A stretch of 54,162 nucleotides of DNA from Clostridiales bacterium (lineage in GTDB: Bacteria; Bacillota; Clostridia; Clostridiales; Oxobacteraceae), in contig JASEJN010000018.1 in the NCBI GenBank assembly GCA_030016385.1, positions 1 to 54,162 of the forward strand, in the 5' to 3' direction. Position 1 is the first letter of the stretch. Each line of letters opens with the position of its first letter. The notes beneath the pieces were generated by a model, which made no database searches, was not told the origin of the DNA, and was given only the letters and a program-made list of their open reading frames with translations. Below, one piece after another: positions 17,160-26,230 of the stretch. The position numbers were made by a program, and so were the translations under genes.

Positions 17160-18353
17160 TTAATCCGACAGGCCGAACTCCTTATGAAGCGCGTTTATGG
17201 ATTTTACCGTATCATCGTATTTTACAAGACACCATATGGTGGTATGAGAGTCGGAAGTCTGTAATATATTGATATTATTCCTTTTCATCGCCTTGATTAT
17301 CCTTGCCATTACCCCAGGTATACCCCTGATTGAGCTTCCTATTACAGATACTTTGCTGCAATTTTCAGTTATTCTGTATTTTATATTGAGTTTGTTTAGT
17401 ATATGTACAGCCTTCTCGGTGCATTCCTTATCTATTGTAAAAATGCTGTAAGTCGGAAAGATGTTGATAAGATCTATGCTTATCTTATTTTCAGCGAGAT
17501 TATTAAATACAGTCTCCGTATCGATAGCATCGTTTTCGATGGAAACTTGAGTCCTGTTAGGCATATAAGTAATACCTGTGACCAGATGCTTATTTAAGCC
17601 GTCTTTATAGTTATTTGCGATGAACGTGCCCGGAGCATCGGACATGGTATTTTTTATTACAAGAGGTATATTACTCCTCATCGCGAGCTCAACAGCTCTC
17701 GGATGTATGACTTTTGCCCCTTCGTCAGCAAACTGGAATACTTCGTTATATGTCATATTGCCTATTACCTTGGCATCCGGTACGATCCTCGGGTCCGCCG
17801 TCATTATTCCATCTACATCGGTAAATATTTCTATTTCCTTAGCTTTCAGGGCTTCTCCTAATATGGCAGCCGTGGTATCGCTCCCGCCCCTTCCAAGCGT
17901 CGTAATATTGCCTGTCTCGGTAACTCCTTGAAATCCTGCAATAATCGGTATAAAGCCATCGGTCAGATAATTGTATATATTATCGGCGTTAACTTTTATG
18001 ACAGACGCGCTGCCAAAGCTGTCATCTGTTACGATACCGGCCTGGCCGCCTGTCATGGCGATACATTTTACGCCCCTTGATTTAAGCATCGAATACAATA
18101 CACATGCCGATATGATTTCGCCGCACGACATAAGCATATCGGTTTCTCTTTTGTCTATGGCCGTATTGGAAGCATCTATAAGGCTTAAAAGCGTATCTGT
18201 AGCATAAGGGTCGCCCTTTCTTCCCATCGCTGACACAACTACAACGGGAGAATACCCGTCATTTTTAGCTTGCAGTATTTTTTTTATTACCATTTCCCTG
18301 TGATTAACGTTGGAAACTGAAGTCCCGCCGAATTTTTGAATAATTATCTTCAA
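17160..18353 (-). CDS. dapG: Aspartate kinase (DapG type)
   Basis: It phosphorylates aspartate, the first step to diaminopimelate, lysine, threonine, methionine and, in sporulating cells, dipicolinate. The 397-residue product has the amino-acid-kinase motif KFGGTSVSN at residues 7-15, TTLGRGGSDTTA near 151-162 and FTDVDGIMTADPR near 178-190, then two C-terminal ACT domains (about 260-397) where amino acids bind as effectors. TTG 18353 follows AGGTGGATGATAAAC and gives the normal N-terminus MKIIIQKFGG. It is in the conserved ymxH-dapG-tepA-spoIIIE neighbourhood, but asd and dapA, which adjoin it in Bacillus, are absent here. Confidence 0.95.
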   Translation of the reverse strand: MKIIIQKFGGTSVSNVNHREMVIKKILQAKNDGYSPVVVVSAMGRKGDPYATDTLLSLIDASNTAIDKRETDMLMSCGEIISACVLYSMLKSRGVKCIAMTGGQAGIVTDDSFGSASVIKVNADNIYNYLTDGFIPIIAGFQGVTETGNITTLGRGGSDTTAAILGEALKAKEIEIFTDVDGIMTADPRIVPDAKVIGNMTYNEVFQFADEGAKVIHPRAVELAMRSNIPLVIKNTMSDAPGTFIANNYKDGLNKHLVTGITYMPNRTQVSIENDAIDTETVFNNLAENKISIDLINIFPTYSIFTIDKECTEKAVHILNKLNIKYRITENCSKVSVIGSSIRGIPGVMARIIKAMKRNNINILQTSDSHTTIWCLVKYDDTVKSINALHKEFGLSD

Positions 18354-18378
18354 AGTTTATCATCCACCTAACCTGTAT

Positions 18379-18687
18379 TTAAAATCTTGTTCTCTTCATC
18401 CCTTCGTCTATATCAACTATCAGGGTATCCTGTCCAATTTTTCTGATCGCGCTCCAGGGTACTTCAACATGGCCCTTGTTTGCAAAAAGAGAGAAAGAAC
18501 CCCTTTGTTCAGGAATCAGTAAGGCCTGTATATTACCAGTAGCCTCATCTATCAATAAATCGACATCAGCCACGATACCCAATTTTTCACCGTCGTATAA
18601 ATTGATTATCTCCTGACCTCCGATTTCACTCAATTTCTTTTTTGTAGGCCTTTCCTCCGGAGTATTGCTGTCAAATTTGAATATCAT
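18379..18687 (-). CDS. ymxH: PRC-barrel protein, YlmC/YmxH family
   Basis: A 102-residue, soluble PRC-barrel protein of the YlmC/YmxH sporulation-associated family; its molecular role is unknown. The barrel is visible from LSEIGGQEIINLYDGEKLGI (about 19-38) through DVDLLIDEATGNIQALLIP and VPWSAIRKIGQDTLIVDID. It is slightly longer than Bacillus YmxH (85 residues), with a charged N-terminal extension. GTGGGGG precedes the ATG. It lies between the dut-mlpA pair and dapG, matching the order around ymxG/ymxH in Bacillus. Confidence 0.88.
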   Translation of the reverse strand: MIFKFDSNTPEERPTKKKLSEIGGQEIINLYDGEKLGIVADVDLLIDEATGNIQALLIPEQRGSFSLFANKGHVEVPWSAIRKIGQDTLIVDIDEGMKRTRF

Positions 18688-18770
18688 ATCAAAACCCCCA
18701 CATTATATAAAATAATCTCCTTAAATTATACGTGGAAGGGATTATTTATATACTTATAAGGGTATATAAA

Positions 18771-19220
18771 TTATATGCCTGTGGAGCCAAAACCATTATC
18801 CCCTCTTTTGCTCTCGGGGAGGCTGTCCACTTCCTTGATTTTGATATGCTCAACTTTGCTGATAATCATCTGTGCAATCCTATCGCCGCGCTTTATGCAG
18901 AAATTGCTTTCTCCGAAATTGATAAGCGCGATATTTATTTCGCCTCTAAAATCAGCATCGATTGTTCCTGGGCTGTTCAACACGGTAATGCCGTATTTAA
19001 AGGCTAATCCGCTTCTTGGCCTTATCTGGGCTTCATATCCTTCTGGCATGCAGATCATGATTCCTGTCGGTATGGATTTGAATTTCATGGGTTCAATGCA
19101 TATTTCATCTTCTATGTTAGCATATAGATCAAGGCCTGCAGCCTCCTCCGACATATAGCCCGGCAGCGGTAAATCCATTGCATTTTCAGTTCTTTTAATC
19201 AATAATCTTAAAATATCCAA
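18771..19220 (-). CDS. dut: dUTP diphosphatase
   Basis: It hydrolyses dUTP to dUMP, supplying thymidylate synthesis and keeping uracil out of DNA. The five motifs of trimeric dUTPases are present: EEAAGLDLYA, RPRSGLA, GTIDADFRGEI, RGDRIAQMI and the C-terminal P-loop-like RGDNGFGSTG. The frame is open from 19250, but upstream codons lie inside mlpA. TTG 19220, directly after the mlpA stop, gives 149 residues, the usual length, and is my choice. It appears to be translationally coupled to mlpA. Confidence 0.95.
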   Translation of the reverse strand: MDILRLLIKRTENAMDLPLPGYMSEEAAGLDLYANIEDEICIEPMKFKSIPTGIMICMPEGYEAQIRPRSGLAFKYGITVLNSPGTIDADFRGEINIALINFGESNFCIKRGDRIAQMIISKVEHIKIKEVDSLPESKRGDNGFGSTGI

Positions 19221-19221
19221 T

Positions 19222-20478
19222 TTATTGTACCAGTATCCTTTCAAGATCAAAATGTTTATTTAGTTTTCCTACTGCCGCCGCACTTATAATGCCGCGGCCG
19301 AATATATTTTTTATAACCCTGTTGACATCGTCTATGTTTATATGATCTATCTTACTAACTATCTCCTTGGGCTCGTAGATTTTATCGGTAAGCAGCTCAG
19401 ACTTGCCCATACCGAACATTCTACCGCTTATGCTTTCCAATCCTAAAATATAATTGCCCTTAAGCTGCTCTTTGGACTTTTTCAGTTGCTCTTCGTTTAT
19501 GCCTGTGATTTTCATTTTTTCTATTTCTTCTCTGATAAGTTTAACGACTTCAGCAATATATTTTGGGTTCAGGCCTGCATATATCGAAAAAGCCCCCGTA
19601 TTTTTATATGATGAGGGATAGGAATATATAGAATATGCCAGCCCTTTTTCTTCTCTTATCACCTGGAAGAGCCTCGAACTTGTTCCCCCACCGAATATAT
19701 TGTTTATGATAAGCAGAGTATAAAGGTCATCATTGCCTATTTCGATTCCCGGAAGGCCTAAGGATAAATGAATCTGTTCTATATCCTTTGCCTTGTACAA
19801 TACAGAATTATTCAACTCCGGTTTGTCGTATTGGGGTATTTTACCTTTTCTTTCAAGATTTTTGAATTTCATCTCCAGCATTTTTATGAGATGTTCCCTA
19901 TCAAAATTACCCGTAACAGAAACGACTGTATTATCAGCCGTATAATAATCCTTCATATATTTTATTATCATTTCTCTGCCGATTGACTTTAATGTATCAA
20001 AGGTGCCGAGTATCGGATAACCGATAGATGTATCGGGCCACATTGCCTGGGATAAAAGATCGAGTACAAGGTCCTCAGGGGAATCTTCATACATATTTAT
20101 CTCTTCTGAGATTACTCCCTTTTCCCTCGTGAGATCCTCATCCTTGAATGTGGAATTCTGCAGCATATCGGAAAGGACATCGATAGCAATATCAATATGT
20201 TCATCCAGCACTTTTACGTAAAAACAAGTTGCTTCTTTTCCCGTAAAAGCATTTATCTGGCCTCCGATACCCTCGATATCTTCTGCGATCTTTCTCGCGC
20301 TTCTATTGGGAGTTCCCTTGAAAAGCATATGCTCTATAAGGTGAGATATCCCGTTGTTATATTTATTTTCGTTTCTTGAACCATTAGCTATCCATACCCC
20401 TATGCTTACGGAATTTACATAAGGAATGTCCTCTGTAACAATTGTTATTCCCGATTTTAGTTTATCCTTTGTATACAT
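19222..20478 (-). CDS. mlpA: M16-family zinc peptidase (MlpA/YmxG type)
   Basis: A processing-peptidase-like zinc protease of 418 residues. The inverted zinc motif HLIEH is at residues 46-50, with the downstream catalytic glutamate region GKEATCFYVKVLDEH. The N- and C-terminal halves have the usual M16 fold, with a GGGTSSRLFQVIREEKGLAYS block at about 275-295, read here as GGGTSSRLFQ then REEKGLAYSI. AGGAGG lies 5 bases before ATG 20478; the upstream extension to 20511 has no support. In Bacillus the homologue (YmxG) has been linked to protease regulation; its substrate is not known here. dut follows directly. Confidence 0.92.
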   Translation of the reverse strand: MYTKDKLKSGITIVTEDIPYVNSVSIGVWIANGSRNENKYNNGISHLIEHMLFKGTPNRSARKIAEDIEGIGGQINAFTGKEATCFYVKVLDEHIDIAIDVLSDMLQNSTFKDEDLTREKGVISEEINMYEDSPEDLVLDLLSQAMWPDTSIGYPILGTFDTLKSIGREMIIKYMKDYYTADNTVVSVTGNFDREHLIKMLEMKFKNLERKGKIPQYDKPELNNSVLYKAKDIEQIHLSLGLPGIEIGNDDLYTLLIINNIFGGGTSSRLFQVIREEKGLAYSIYSYPSSYKNTGAFSIYAGLNPKYIAEVVKLIREEIEKMKITGINEEQLKKSKEQLKGNYILGLESISGRMFGMGKSELLTDKIYEPKEIVSKIDHINIDDVNRVIKNIFGRGIISAAAVGKLNKHFDLERILVQ

Positions 20479-20569
20479 TATATCCTCCTGAAGCTTGCAG
20501 TAAATCAGCATAACTATAATTATATATAATATTTTTGATTAATACAATATTATTGAAAAATATATGGGT

Positions 20570-20597
20570 AATATGAGCTTATGTTATTTTGAACAAC
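20570..20597 (+). repeat. Dispersed repeat R1, partial copy C (inverted arm)
   Basis: In the mlpA-pnp gap, TGAGCTTATGTTATTTTGAA then CA matches copy A of R1 in 21 of 22 positions but in opposite orientation to copy B at 20663. The two arms, about 65 bases apart, can form an imperfect hairpin over 17 bp. The first 20 bases are identical to 46049-46068. Confidence 0.75.
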
Positions 20598-20662
20598 GAA
20601 TGAGCATTATGAGAGTTTTAATAAGTTCTTGGATTCTCAAGGCTGCTGGCCTTAGAACTTAC

Positions 20663-20702
20663 AAAACTTGAATCTGGCGAATGAGTGTTCAAAATAGCAT
20701 AA
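20663..20702 (-). repeat. Dispersed repeat R1, copy B
   Basis: A 40-base copy, 38 of 40 identical to 2225-2264. It lies in the 380-base gap between the pnp terminator and the mlpA start. Apart from the two R1 arms the gap holds no gene that I can support. Confidence 0.8.
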
Positions 20703-20847
20703 TTCTATTTATTTCTGATTTCAAATTACAATCGGAATATTTAACTGCTTTCCTATCCTGTATTTCATCGGCAATTGAATAATATATATACGCCCTGAGA
20801 ATATATGCTCTGCGTCTGGCATCTGTATTTTACCGGTTTTGCAATAA

Positions 20848-20874
20848 AAAAAGGCTTATATTAAAAGCCTTTTT
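20848..20874 (-). terminator. Intrinsic terminator overlapping the pnp stop codon
   Basis: AAAAAGGCTT and AAGCCTTTTT form a 10-bp stem with a 7-base loop, ending in a U-run on the minus strand. The pnp TAA (20861-20863) lies in the loop, and the 5' arm is made of the last pnp codons. Confidence 0.88.
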
Positions 20875-22990
20875 GCTTATCTTTTTCTTGTTTTTCTTTC
20901 CTTTCCTTATCCTTAAGCGCATCTCTTCTTGAAAGGTTTATCCTTCCTTGATTGTCTATATCCGTGACTTTAACGAGTATTTCATCACCGATATTTACCA
21001 CGTCTTCAACCTTGTTTACTCTTCCAAAATCCAGCTTTGATATATGAACAAGCCCTTCCTTGCCCGGAAGAATTTCTACGAATGCGCCGAATGGAACAAT
21101 CCTGTTCACTTTCCCTAAATAAACTTCTCCAGGCTGCACTTCATGGGTTAATCCATGTATTATCTTTAAAGCCTTTTCACCGGATTTGGCATCCTGTGCG
21201 CAAATAAATATCCTTCCATCATCCTGGATATCTATTTTAACGTCCGTATCAGCTATGATCTTGTTTATTATTTTTCCGCCCGGACCTATAACATCCCTTA
21301 TTTTGTCAGGATCTATAGTGGTTGTAATAATCTTAGGAGCATATTTTGAAAGTTCCTTTCTCGGTTCGCTTATGCATTCGTTCATCTTGCCAAGTATGAA
21401 TACTCTTCCTTCTCTTGCCCTTTTCAATGTTTCACTTATAACATCGCCTGTAAGGCCGTGTATTTTTGTATCCACCTGTATTGCCGTTATTCCCTTTGCC
21501 GTACCTGCAACCTTGAAATCCATGTCTCCGAAGAAATCCTCAGCGCCTTGAATATCCGTAAGTATTTTAAACTCGCTCAAATCATCATTGGATATCATAC
21601 CCATGGCTACGCCGGCAACAGGAGCTTTAATAGGCACGCCTGCATCCATCAATGACAGTGTGCTTCCACATACACTTGCCTGGGAAGTGGAACCATTTGA
21701 ACTTAAAACTTCAGAAACGAGACGGATAGTATAAGGAAATTCTGCCTCGCTTGGAATCACAGGCTCCAATGCTCTTTCCGCCAGAGCTCCATGGCCGATC
21801 TCTCTTCTTCCCGGCCCTCTTAAAACTCTTACTTCGCCTGTAGAATAAGGCGGAAAATTATAATGATGTATATATCTTTTAAACTCCTCGTTTCCCAACC
21901 CCTCAAGCATCTGGGCATCCCCTATGGCACCAAGGGTAGCCACCGTAAGAACCTGAGTCAAGCCTCTCGTGAATAGCCCGGTACCATGGGTCCTTGGAAG
22001 CACTCCAACCTCACAACTGATAGGCCTTACCTCGCTAAAGGCCCTTCCGTCTATCCTTTTGTTTTCATTGAGAGCCATTTTTCTCAAAGATTCTTTCATC
22101 ATGTTATATAAGACTTCATCCATATCGGCTTCCTTTTCAGGAAAAGCCTCTGCAAAATGTTCAAATACGTCTTGCTTCATCTCATCTGTCTTTTGTTCCC
22201 TTTGAATCCTATCTTGAATATGCATAACCTCATCTACAGAATCTTTTGCATACTCCCTTACGGCTTTATCTATTTCATCTTCGACATGATGAATTTCCGG
22301 AACAATCTTTTCTTTCCCAACCTCACTTACTATATCTTCCTGGAACTTTATTATTGCCTGATCCTTCTCAAATCCGAACATTATTGCCTTATACATCGTA
22401 TCTTCATCTATTTCCTTTGCACCTGCTTCGATCATAATTACCCTTTCTTTAGTCGAAACTACTGTCAGATGCAGCAGGCTTTTTTCCCTCTCGGCAGCTG
22501 TCGGATTTAAAATAAACTGTCCATCTATATATCCTACTACCACCGCGGCTACAGGCCCTTCAAACGGGATATTCGAAATGCTAAGTGCAAGGGATGCGCC
22601 ATTGATGGCCAATATATCCGGTTCATTGTCGGGATCAACAGACATAACGGTACAGATGACCTGTACGTCGTTTCTATATCCCTTCGGGAAAAGAGGCCTT
22701 ATTGGCCTATCTATTGCTCTTGCTGAAAGTATAGCCTTCTCCGTAGGCTTACCCTCTCTTTTAACAAATCCACCGGGTATTTTCCCCACTGAATATAACC
22801 TTTCCTCGTATTCAATGCTGAGCGGAAAGAAATCGACCCCTTCTCTTGGTTCCTCAGAGGCGTTTGCATTTACCAGAACGGCTGTTTCACCATATTCTAC
22901 AACAACGGCTCCGTTTGAAAGCATTCCGACTTTTCCTGTTTCCGCTGATAATTTTCTTCCTGCAATTTCTAATTCAAAATTATGTACCAA
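20861..22990 (-). CDS. pnp: Polyribonucleotide nucleotidyltransferase (PNPase)
   Basis: A phosphorolytic 3'-5' exoribonuclease of mRNA decay, working with RNase Y and other degradosome partners. The 709-residue product has two RNase PH domains (about 10-230 and 310-540) joined by a helical linker, then a KH domain ([15 protein letters not shown] at about 565) and an S1 domain (about 620-690) with a [10 protein letters not shown] tail. The second PH domain holds [12 protein letters not shown] near 430. TTG 22990 is 8 bases after GGGAGG and is the likely start; an ATG 6 bases upstream is out of frame and stops quickly. It follows rpsO but is separated from it by a terminator. Confidence 0.97.
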   Translation of the reverse strand: MVHNFELEIAGRKLSAETGKVGMLSNGAVVVEYGETAVLVNANASEEPREGVDFFPLSIEYEERLYSVGKIPGGFVKREGKPTEKAILSARAIDRPIRPLFPKGYRNDVQVICTVMSVDPDNEPDILAINGASLALSISNIPFEGPVAAVVVGYIDGQFILNPTAAEREKSLLHLTVVSTKERVIMIEAGAKEIDEDTMYKAIMFGFEKDQAIIKFQEDIVSEVGKEKIVPEIHHVEDEIDKAVREYAKDSVDEVMHIQDRIQREQKTDEMKQDVFEHFAEAFPEKEADMDEVLYNMMKESLRKMALNENKRIDGRAFSEVRPISCEVGVLPRTHGTGLFTRGLTQVLTVATLGAIGDAQMLEGLGNEEFKRYIHHYNFPPYSTGEVRVLRGPGRREIGHGALAERALEPVIPSEAEFPYTIRLVSEVLSSNGSTSQASVCGSTLSLMDAGVPIKAPVAGVAMGMISNDDLSEFKILTDIQGAEDFFGDMDFKVAGTAKGITAIQVDTKIHGLTGDVISETLKRAREGRVFILGKMNECISEPRKELSKYAPKIITTTIDPDKIRDVIGPGGKIINKIIADTDVKIDIQDDGRIFICAQDAKSGEKALKIIHGLTHEVQPGEVYLGKVNRIVPFGAFVEILPGKEGLVHISKLDFGRVNKVEDVVNIGDEILVKVTDIDNQGRINLSRRDALKDKERKEKQEKDKQKGF

Positions 22991-23070
22991 ACATAAAACC
23001 TCCCTTCGGTTCTATTATATTTTTCCCAATTGCTATTAAAATTTTCATTAAAAACAACAGAAGAGACGCT

Positions 23071-23100
23071 AAAATAATAGAGCGGTAATTACCGCTCTTT
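23071..23100 (-). terminator. Intrinsic terminator after rpsO
   Basis: AGAGCGGTAATTACCGCTCT (23079-23098) is a 20-base perfect palindrome five bases after the rpsO stop. On the minus strand it is followed by ATTATTTTAG. Confidence 0.85.
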
Positions 23101-23103
23101 ATG

Positions 23104-23367
23104 TTATCTTCTAATGTCAAGTTTATCAATAATTGCCCTATATCTTTCGATATTCTTATCTTTTAAGTAATTAAGCAGTCCTCTTCTCTGTCCAACCATT
23201 TTCAGCAGCCCTCTTCTTGAATGATGATCCTTTATATTGATCTTTAAATGCTCTGTAAGATGGTTGATCCTTTCTGTCAATAATGCGATCTGCACTTCCG
23301 GCGAGCCTGTATCACCATCATGTAATTTGTACTTGTCAATTATTTCTTGCTTTTGGGCCTTATCCAA
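23104..23367 (-). CDS. rpsO: 30S ribosomal protein S15
   Basis: S15 is a primary binder of 16S rRNA that nucleates the platform of the 30S subunit. The 87-residue product matches the family closely: [19 protein letters not shown] near residues 16-34, [16 protein letters not shown] near 40-55, and a conserved C-terminus [13 protein letters not shown]. The start is TTG, 9 bases after AGGAGG. It has its own promoter, a folded leader and a terminator. In related genomes ribF adjoins it; here 1 kb of decayed genes intervenes. Confidence 0.98.
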   Translation of the reverse strand: MDKAQKQEIIDKYKLHDGDTGSPEVQIALLTERINHLTEHLKINIKDHHSRRGLLKMVGQRRGLLNYLKDKNIERYRAIIDKLDIRR

Positions 23368-23396
23368 TTTATGTCACCTCCTCATTTACTAAATCG

Positions 23397-23442
23397 CCAT
23401 TTACTGTGCAATCGTCGGAGATTCGAATAACACAGCCAATGG
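23397..23442 (-). promoter_or_regulatory. Structured rpsO leader (possible S15 autoregulatory RNA)
   Basis: In the 90-base leader, CCATT-GG-CTGTG pairs with CACAG-TAA-AATGG: two 5-bp helices across an internal loop, closing a 22-base apical region that can pair further. It lies between the promoter and the rpsO ribosome binding site. S15 is known to repress its own mRNA through leader structures in several bacteria, so this is a candidate for the same control; no family model was tested. Confidence 0.5.
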
Positions 23443-23466
23443 TTAATTTCCTGAAACTACATAAAT

Positions 23467-23495
23467 ATTATAACAAAACAATTTACCAATGTAAA
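23467..23495 (-). promoter_or_regulatory. Sigma-A promoter of rpsO
   Basis: TTTACA, 17 bases, TATAAT on the minus strand; transcription would begin near 23460. It reads away from the decayed genes beyond and is the first intact signal after that patch. Confidence 0.82.
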
Positions 23496-23511
23496 CAAAA
23501 ATAATTATTCT

Positions 23512-23773
23512 TCAATATTGATCCAGTTTTATTTGATTAATTTTTAGTTTGGGTTCAAGTTCCTTCCCGAACTTTTCACTGCTTAAATTCTTGTTTCTGC
23601 TGACATGCCTGTATTATCGCTAATTATCATTCCATCTTCAAGCCATAAAAATTCTAACGGGATCGCTTTAATCCTGGAACCACTATTCATCCGATATATA
23701 AATGTATGGGCATCATGAAATGGCATTACTGCATCTTCAGCAATAGAAATAAACTTTTCAAACCGTTTTGCCC
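23512..23773 (-). pseudogene. Unidentified protein fragment with a frameshift
   Basis: Codons from about 23773 to 23583 read through KRFEKFISIAEDAVMPFHDA, then HTFIYRMNSGSRIKA and IPLEFLWLEDGMIISDNTGM, and stop. A second frame continues the same coding character (NLSSEKFGKELEPKL..., ending KLDQY at 23512), so one frameshift near 23590 seems to have split a gene end. The DAHT motif with a following EFLW..DG pattern recalls S41-type peptidases, but I cannot confirm it. There is no start codon and it is fused to an ABC-transporter fragment, so it is not functional. Confidence 0.45.
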
Positions 23774-23974
23774 ATTTATTATGACGATGTCACCTTTATT
23801 GATTTCAAAAGATACGTCGCTGATTCCACCGTTTCCGGAATATCGATACGTGACTCTTTCAAGTTTGACAAGGGGATTCTCAGCGATCGGCATGTCTTCT
23901 GAAAGAATAGGCTTTACATTGCCTTTAAACAAACGGTTAATATGATCGTTTCCTGTTGTTACCCGGCTTATCAT
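23756..23974 (-). pseudogene. ABC exporter ATPase fragment, cut at Walker A
   Basis: The frame reads a short linker, then LVKLERVTYRYSGNGGISDV, SFEINKGDIVIINGQNG and breaks off where the lysine of Walker A (GxxGxGKS) should be. This is the start of the nucleotide-binding domain of a TM-NBD type ABC exporter. There are no membrane helices upstream and no Walker B or signature motif downstream; the sequence changes to an unrelated frame. It lies between rpsO and ribF, genes that are normally adjacent, and so marks an insertion that later decayed. Confidence 0.65.
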
Positions 23975-24046
23975 ATTGATGCAGGACCTTTCTTATTTTT
24001 TTATGTGGTTTGTTTGCAGTATTAGATTAAATATTTTGATATGTTT

Positions 24047-24316
24047 TTATTTCCTAAAACTCACGTTGGATACAGTTATATATTTATTGCAGTCATCCCT
24101 GTAAATTAAATAAGCGATATTAGATTGAATACTGCTTAATTCTTGATCTGATATATTTTCCAATTGACTTCCACTTATATATACCGATAAATTAACGCCG
24201 ATAATCTCGGATAAATTATGGCTTTCTTTCCATTAAACATCCCGATTCTTGGATTCAGACAATTTTGCTTCTCGTTCTTTAAAACTTTGCATTGATTGCA
24301 TAATGTGGAGAGTCAC
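24047..24316 (-). pseudogene. Small unidentified ORF with an internal stop
   Basis: Ninety codons lie in one frame from GTG 24316 to the TAA at 24047, interrupted by a single TAA at 24233-24235. The part before it reads MQSMQSFKEREAKLSESKN; the part after it includes LSEIIGVNLSVYISGSQLEN and IAYLIYRDDCNKYITVSNV. An AGGTG-like ribosome site and a TATAAT box (24344-24349) lie just upstream. I do not recognise it. It could have been a small protein gene, perhaps linked to the ABC exporter remnant that follows, now broken by a nonsense change. Sequence error is also possible. Confidence 0.4.
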
Positions 24317-24396
24317 AGGATTTTCACCTGCCTTTCTTATACTATTATATCATCTCCCTGTTAACAGTGACACAAAATTTTGAATGAAAATTAGTT

Positions 24397-25323
24397 CTAT
24401 TCAGAATATTTTAATGCGATATCCTTATCATGGCTTATTTGATTTTTAAGTTCAGATATGTTATTAAACTTAATCTCTTCCCTTATCATGTCATAAAAAT
24501 ATAACCTGATATATTTTCCGTAAATATCCGAATCAAAGCCCATTATGTTAGTTTCCACAGATATTTTTTTGTTTCCGAACGTAGGGTTGTATCCTATATT
24601 AGTTATGCCTGCCTTAAGAGTACCGTCTATTTCCGTTTTTGTAATGTATACCCCGTTTTTAGGAGCAATCATTCCTTTATCTATATCTATATTTGCAGTC
24701 GGAAACCCGAGCAGATGGCCTCTCCTCTTCCCGTGGATAACCCTGCCCTCCATCAGATAATGCCTTCCTAAAAGCTTATTGGCGGTTTTTATATTTCCGT
24801 TTTTGATAAGTTCCCTTATCAATGTGCTGCTTACAATCATGCCATCGATAGAAACAGGCTCAACAACTTTAAACCGTATATTTCTTTCTTTGCAAAACTT
24901 CATAAGAAAACCGCAATCTCCCCTGCCGTTTTTTCCAAACCTGAAATTGAAGCCTGTAACTATTGTCGATACATTAAACTTTTTTATCAAGATATCATTT
25001 ATAAAATCCTCAGGCTGCATATTTAAAAAACCCTCGTCAACTTTGGTAAAATACAATATATCTATGCCCAGCCCGCCTATTATGCGCGCTTTTTCAGAAT
25101 TGGATGTAATAAGCTCCGGGGCTTTACCCTTATTTAAAATTGTCATAGGATGTTTTTCAAATGTAAATACCACGGTTTTCTGGTTTTGCCTGAAAGCCAT
25201 ATCTTTTAAAACTCTTATTAAATTTTGATGCCCGATATGGACACCGTCAAAAAAGCCTAAAGCGCAGGCAGTATGTATATTTGAAAATGCTCTGTCATCA
25301 ATATCGCCCATTATTATGTTCAT
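24397..25323 (-). CDS. ribF: Bifunctional riboflavin kinase / FAD synthetase
   Basis: RibF converts riboflavin to FMN and then FAD. The 308-residue product has the N-terminal nucleotidyltransferase domain (FFDGVHIGHQNLI near residues 24-36; GFNFRFGKNGRGD near 118-130; SSTLIRELI near 163-171). The C-terminal flavokinase barrel contains GRVIHGKRRGHLLGFPTANI (about 190-209) and NPTFG. ATG 25323 is 7 bases after truB. In most relatives rpsO follows at once; here a decayed patch does. It closes the nusA-infB operon. Confidence 0.96.
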   Translation of the reverse strand: MNIIMGDIDDRAFSNIHTACALGFFDGVHIGHQNLIRVLKDMAFRQNQKTVVFTFEKHPMTILNKGKAPELITSNSEKARIIGGLGIDILYFTKVDEGFLNMQPEDFINDILIKKFNVSTIVTGFNFRFGKNGRGDCGFLMKFCKERNIRFKVVEPVSIDGMIVSSTLIRELIKNGNIKTANKLLGRHYLMEGRVIHGKRRGHLLGFPTANIDIDKGMIAPKNGVYITKTEIDGTLKAGITNIGYNPTFGNKKISVETNIMGFDSDIYGKYIRLYFYDMIREEIKFNNISELKNQISHDKDIALKYSE

Positions 25324-25330
25324 GATTATC

Positions 25331-26224
25331 TCACCTTAAGAAAACTTTTTTTACTTTAACGTGTCCTTCGGCGTCTATGGCTCCTACAGCAGCAAATTTA
25401 TTGCACCGGTTAAATATGAGGATGATATCTTCTCTTTTTCTCTTTTCATATCTGAGTGCCTCGTTTATATGAAATCCGACGCCATTTTTAACCTTGCAAA
25501 ATAATGCGTCGTCTATATATACCCTGCTGCAATCAGGAAGGGCGCTTTCCACCGGAAATAATACTGCTTCAACGTTATTTTCATGTACATATTGTTCAAG
25601 TTCAAATAATGTCACGGAATTGTCTAAAGTAAAGGGGCCTGTCCGGCATCTCAAAAGAAAAGTCATTATTGCATCGCTTGATAAAAGTTTGCCTATATCG
25701 CTGCATAACGTCCTTATATAGGTACCTTTTGAACATGTAACGTCAAAAAGGATATTATTGCCTTCCACATTTATGATATCGATGCTGTATATGAATATCG
25801 ATCGCGGTGCTCTGTCTATAGTTATTCCGGATCTTGCCAGTTCATATAATTTCTTTCCTTTTACCTTGACTGCTGAAAACATAGGAGGTATCTGTTCTAT
25901 TTTCCCCCTAAAATTATTAAATGCATCATATATTTTATCCTTATCCTCAGGACTATAGGGTACTTTTTCTATATCCCCATACTTATCCAGTGTATTGCTT
26001 TTAAAACCTATGGACATTTCCGTCCTGTAAGTCTTTTTATCATTCATAAGGTATTCGGATATCCGCGTGGCTTTTCCGATGCATACCGGAAGTACCCCTG
26101 CAGCACCGGGATCAAGGGTGCCGGTATGTCCGGCCTTTTTAACATTCAATATTTTTTTTACGTAAGATACGACATCCTGAGATGTCATATTGGGGGGTTT
26201 TAATATATTGATTATGCCATCCAA
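25331..26224 (-). CDS. truB: tRNA pseudouridine(55) synthase
   Basis: TruB makes pseudouridine 55 in the T-loop of tRNAs. The 297-residue product has the catalytic Asp38 in AGHTGTLDPGAAGVLPV, the substrate region KKTYRTEMSIGFKSNTLDKYGD, and CSKGTYIRTLCSDIG near residues 169-183, then a PUA-like C-terminus. The start is TTG, with AGGAATGATAAAA upstream. It lies 6 bases after nrnA and 7 before ribF in a tightly packed translation-related operon. Confidence 0.96.
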   Translation of the reverse strand: MDGIINILKPPNMTSQDVVSYVKKILNVKKAGHTGTLDPGAAGVLPVCIGKATRISEYLMNDKKTYRTEMSIGFKSNTLDKYGDIEKVPYSPEDKDKIYDAFNNFRGKIEQIPPMFSAVKVKGKKLYELARSGITIDRAPRSIFIYSIDIINVEGNNILFDVTCSKGTYIRTLCSDIGKLLSSDAIMTFLLRCRTGPFTLDNSVTLFELEQYVHENNVEAVLFPVESALPDCSRVYIDDALFCKVKNGVGFHINEALRYEKRKREDIILIFNRCNKFAAVGAIDAEGHVKVKKVFLR

Positions 26225-26230
26225 ATTTTA

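Noticed and set aside
20570..20702. Possible CRISPR array in the mlpA-pnp gap
   Set aside because: There are only two repeat arms, they are inverted relative to each other, and copies also occur at other loci; there is no regular repeat-spacer pattern and no cas gene.
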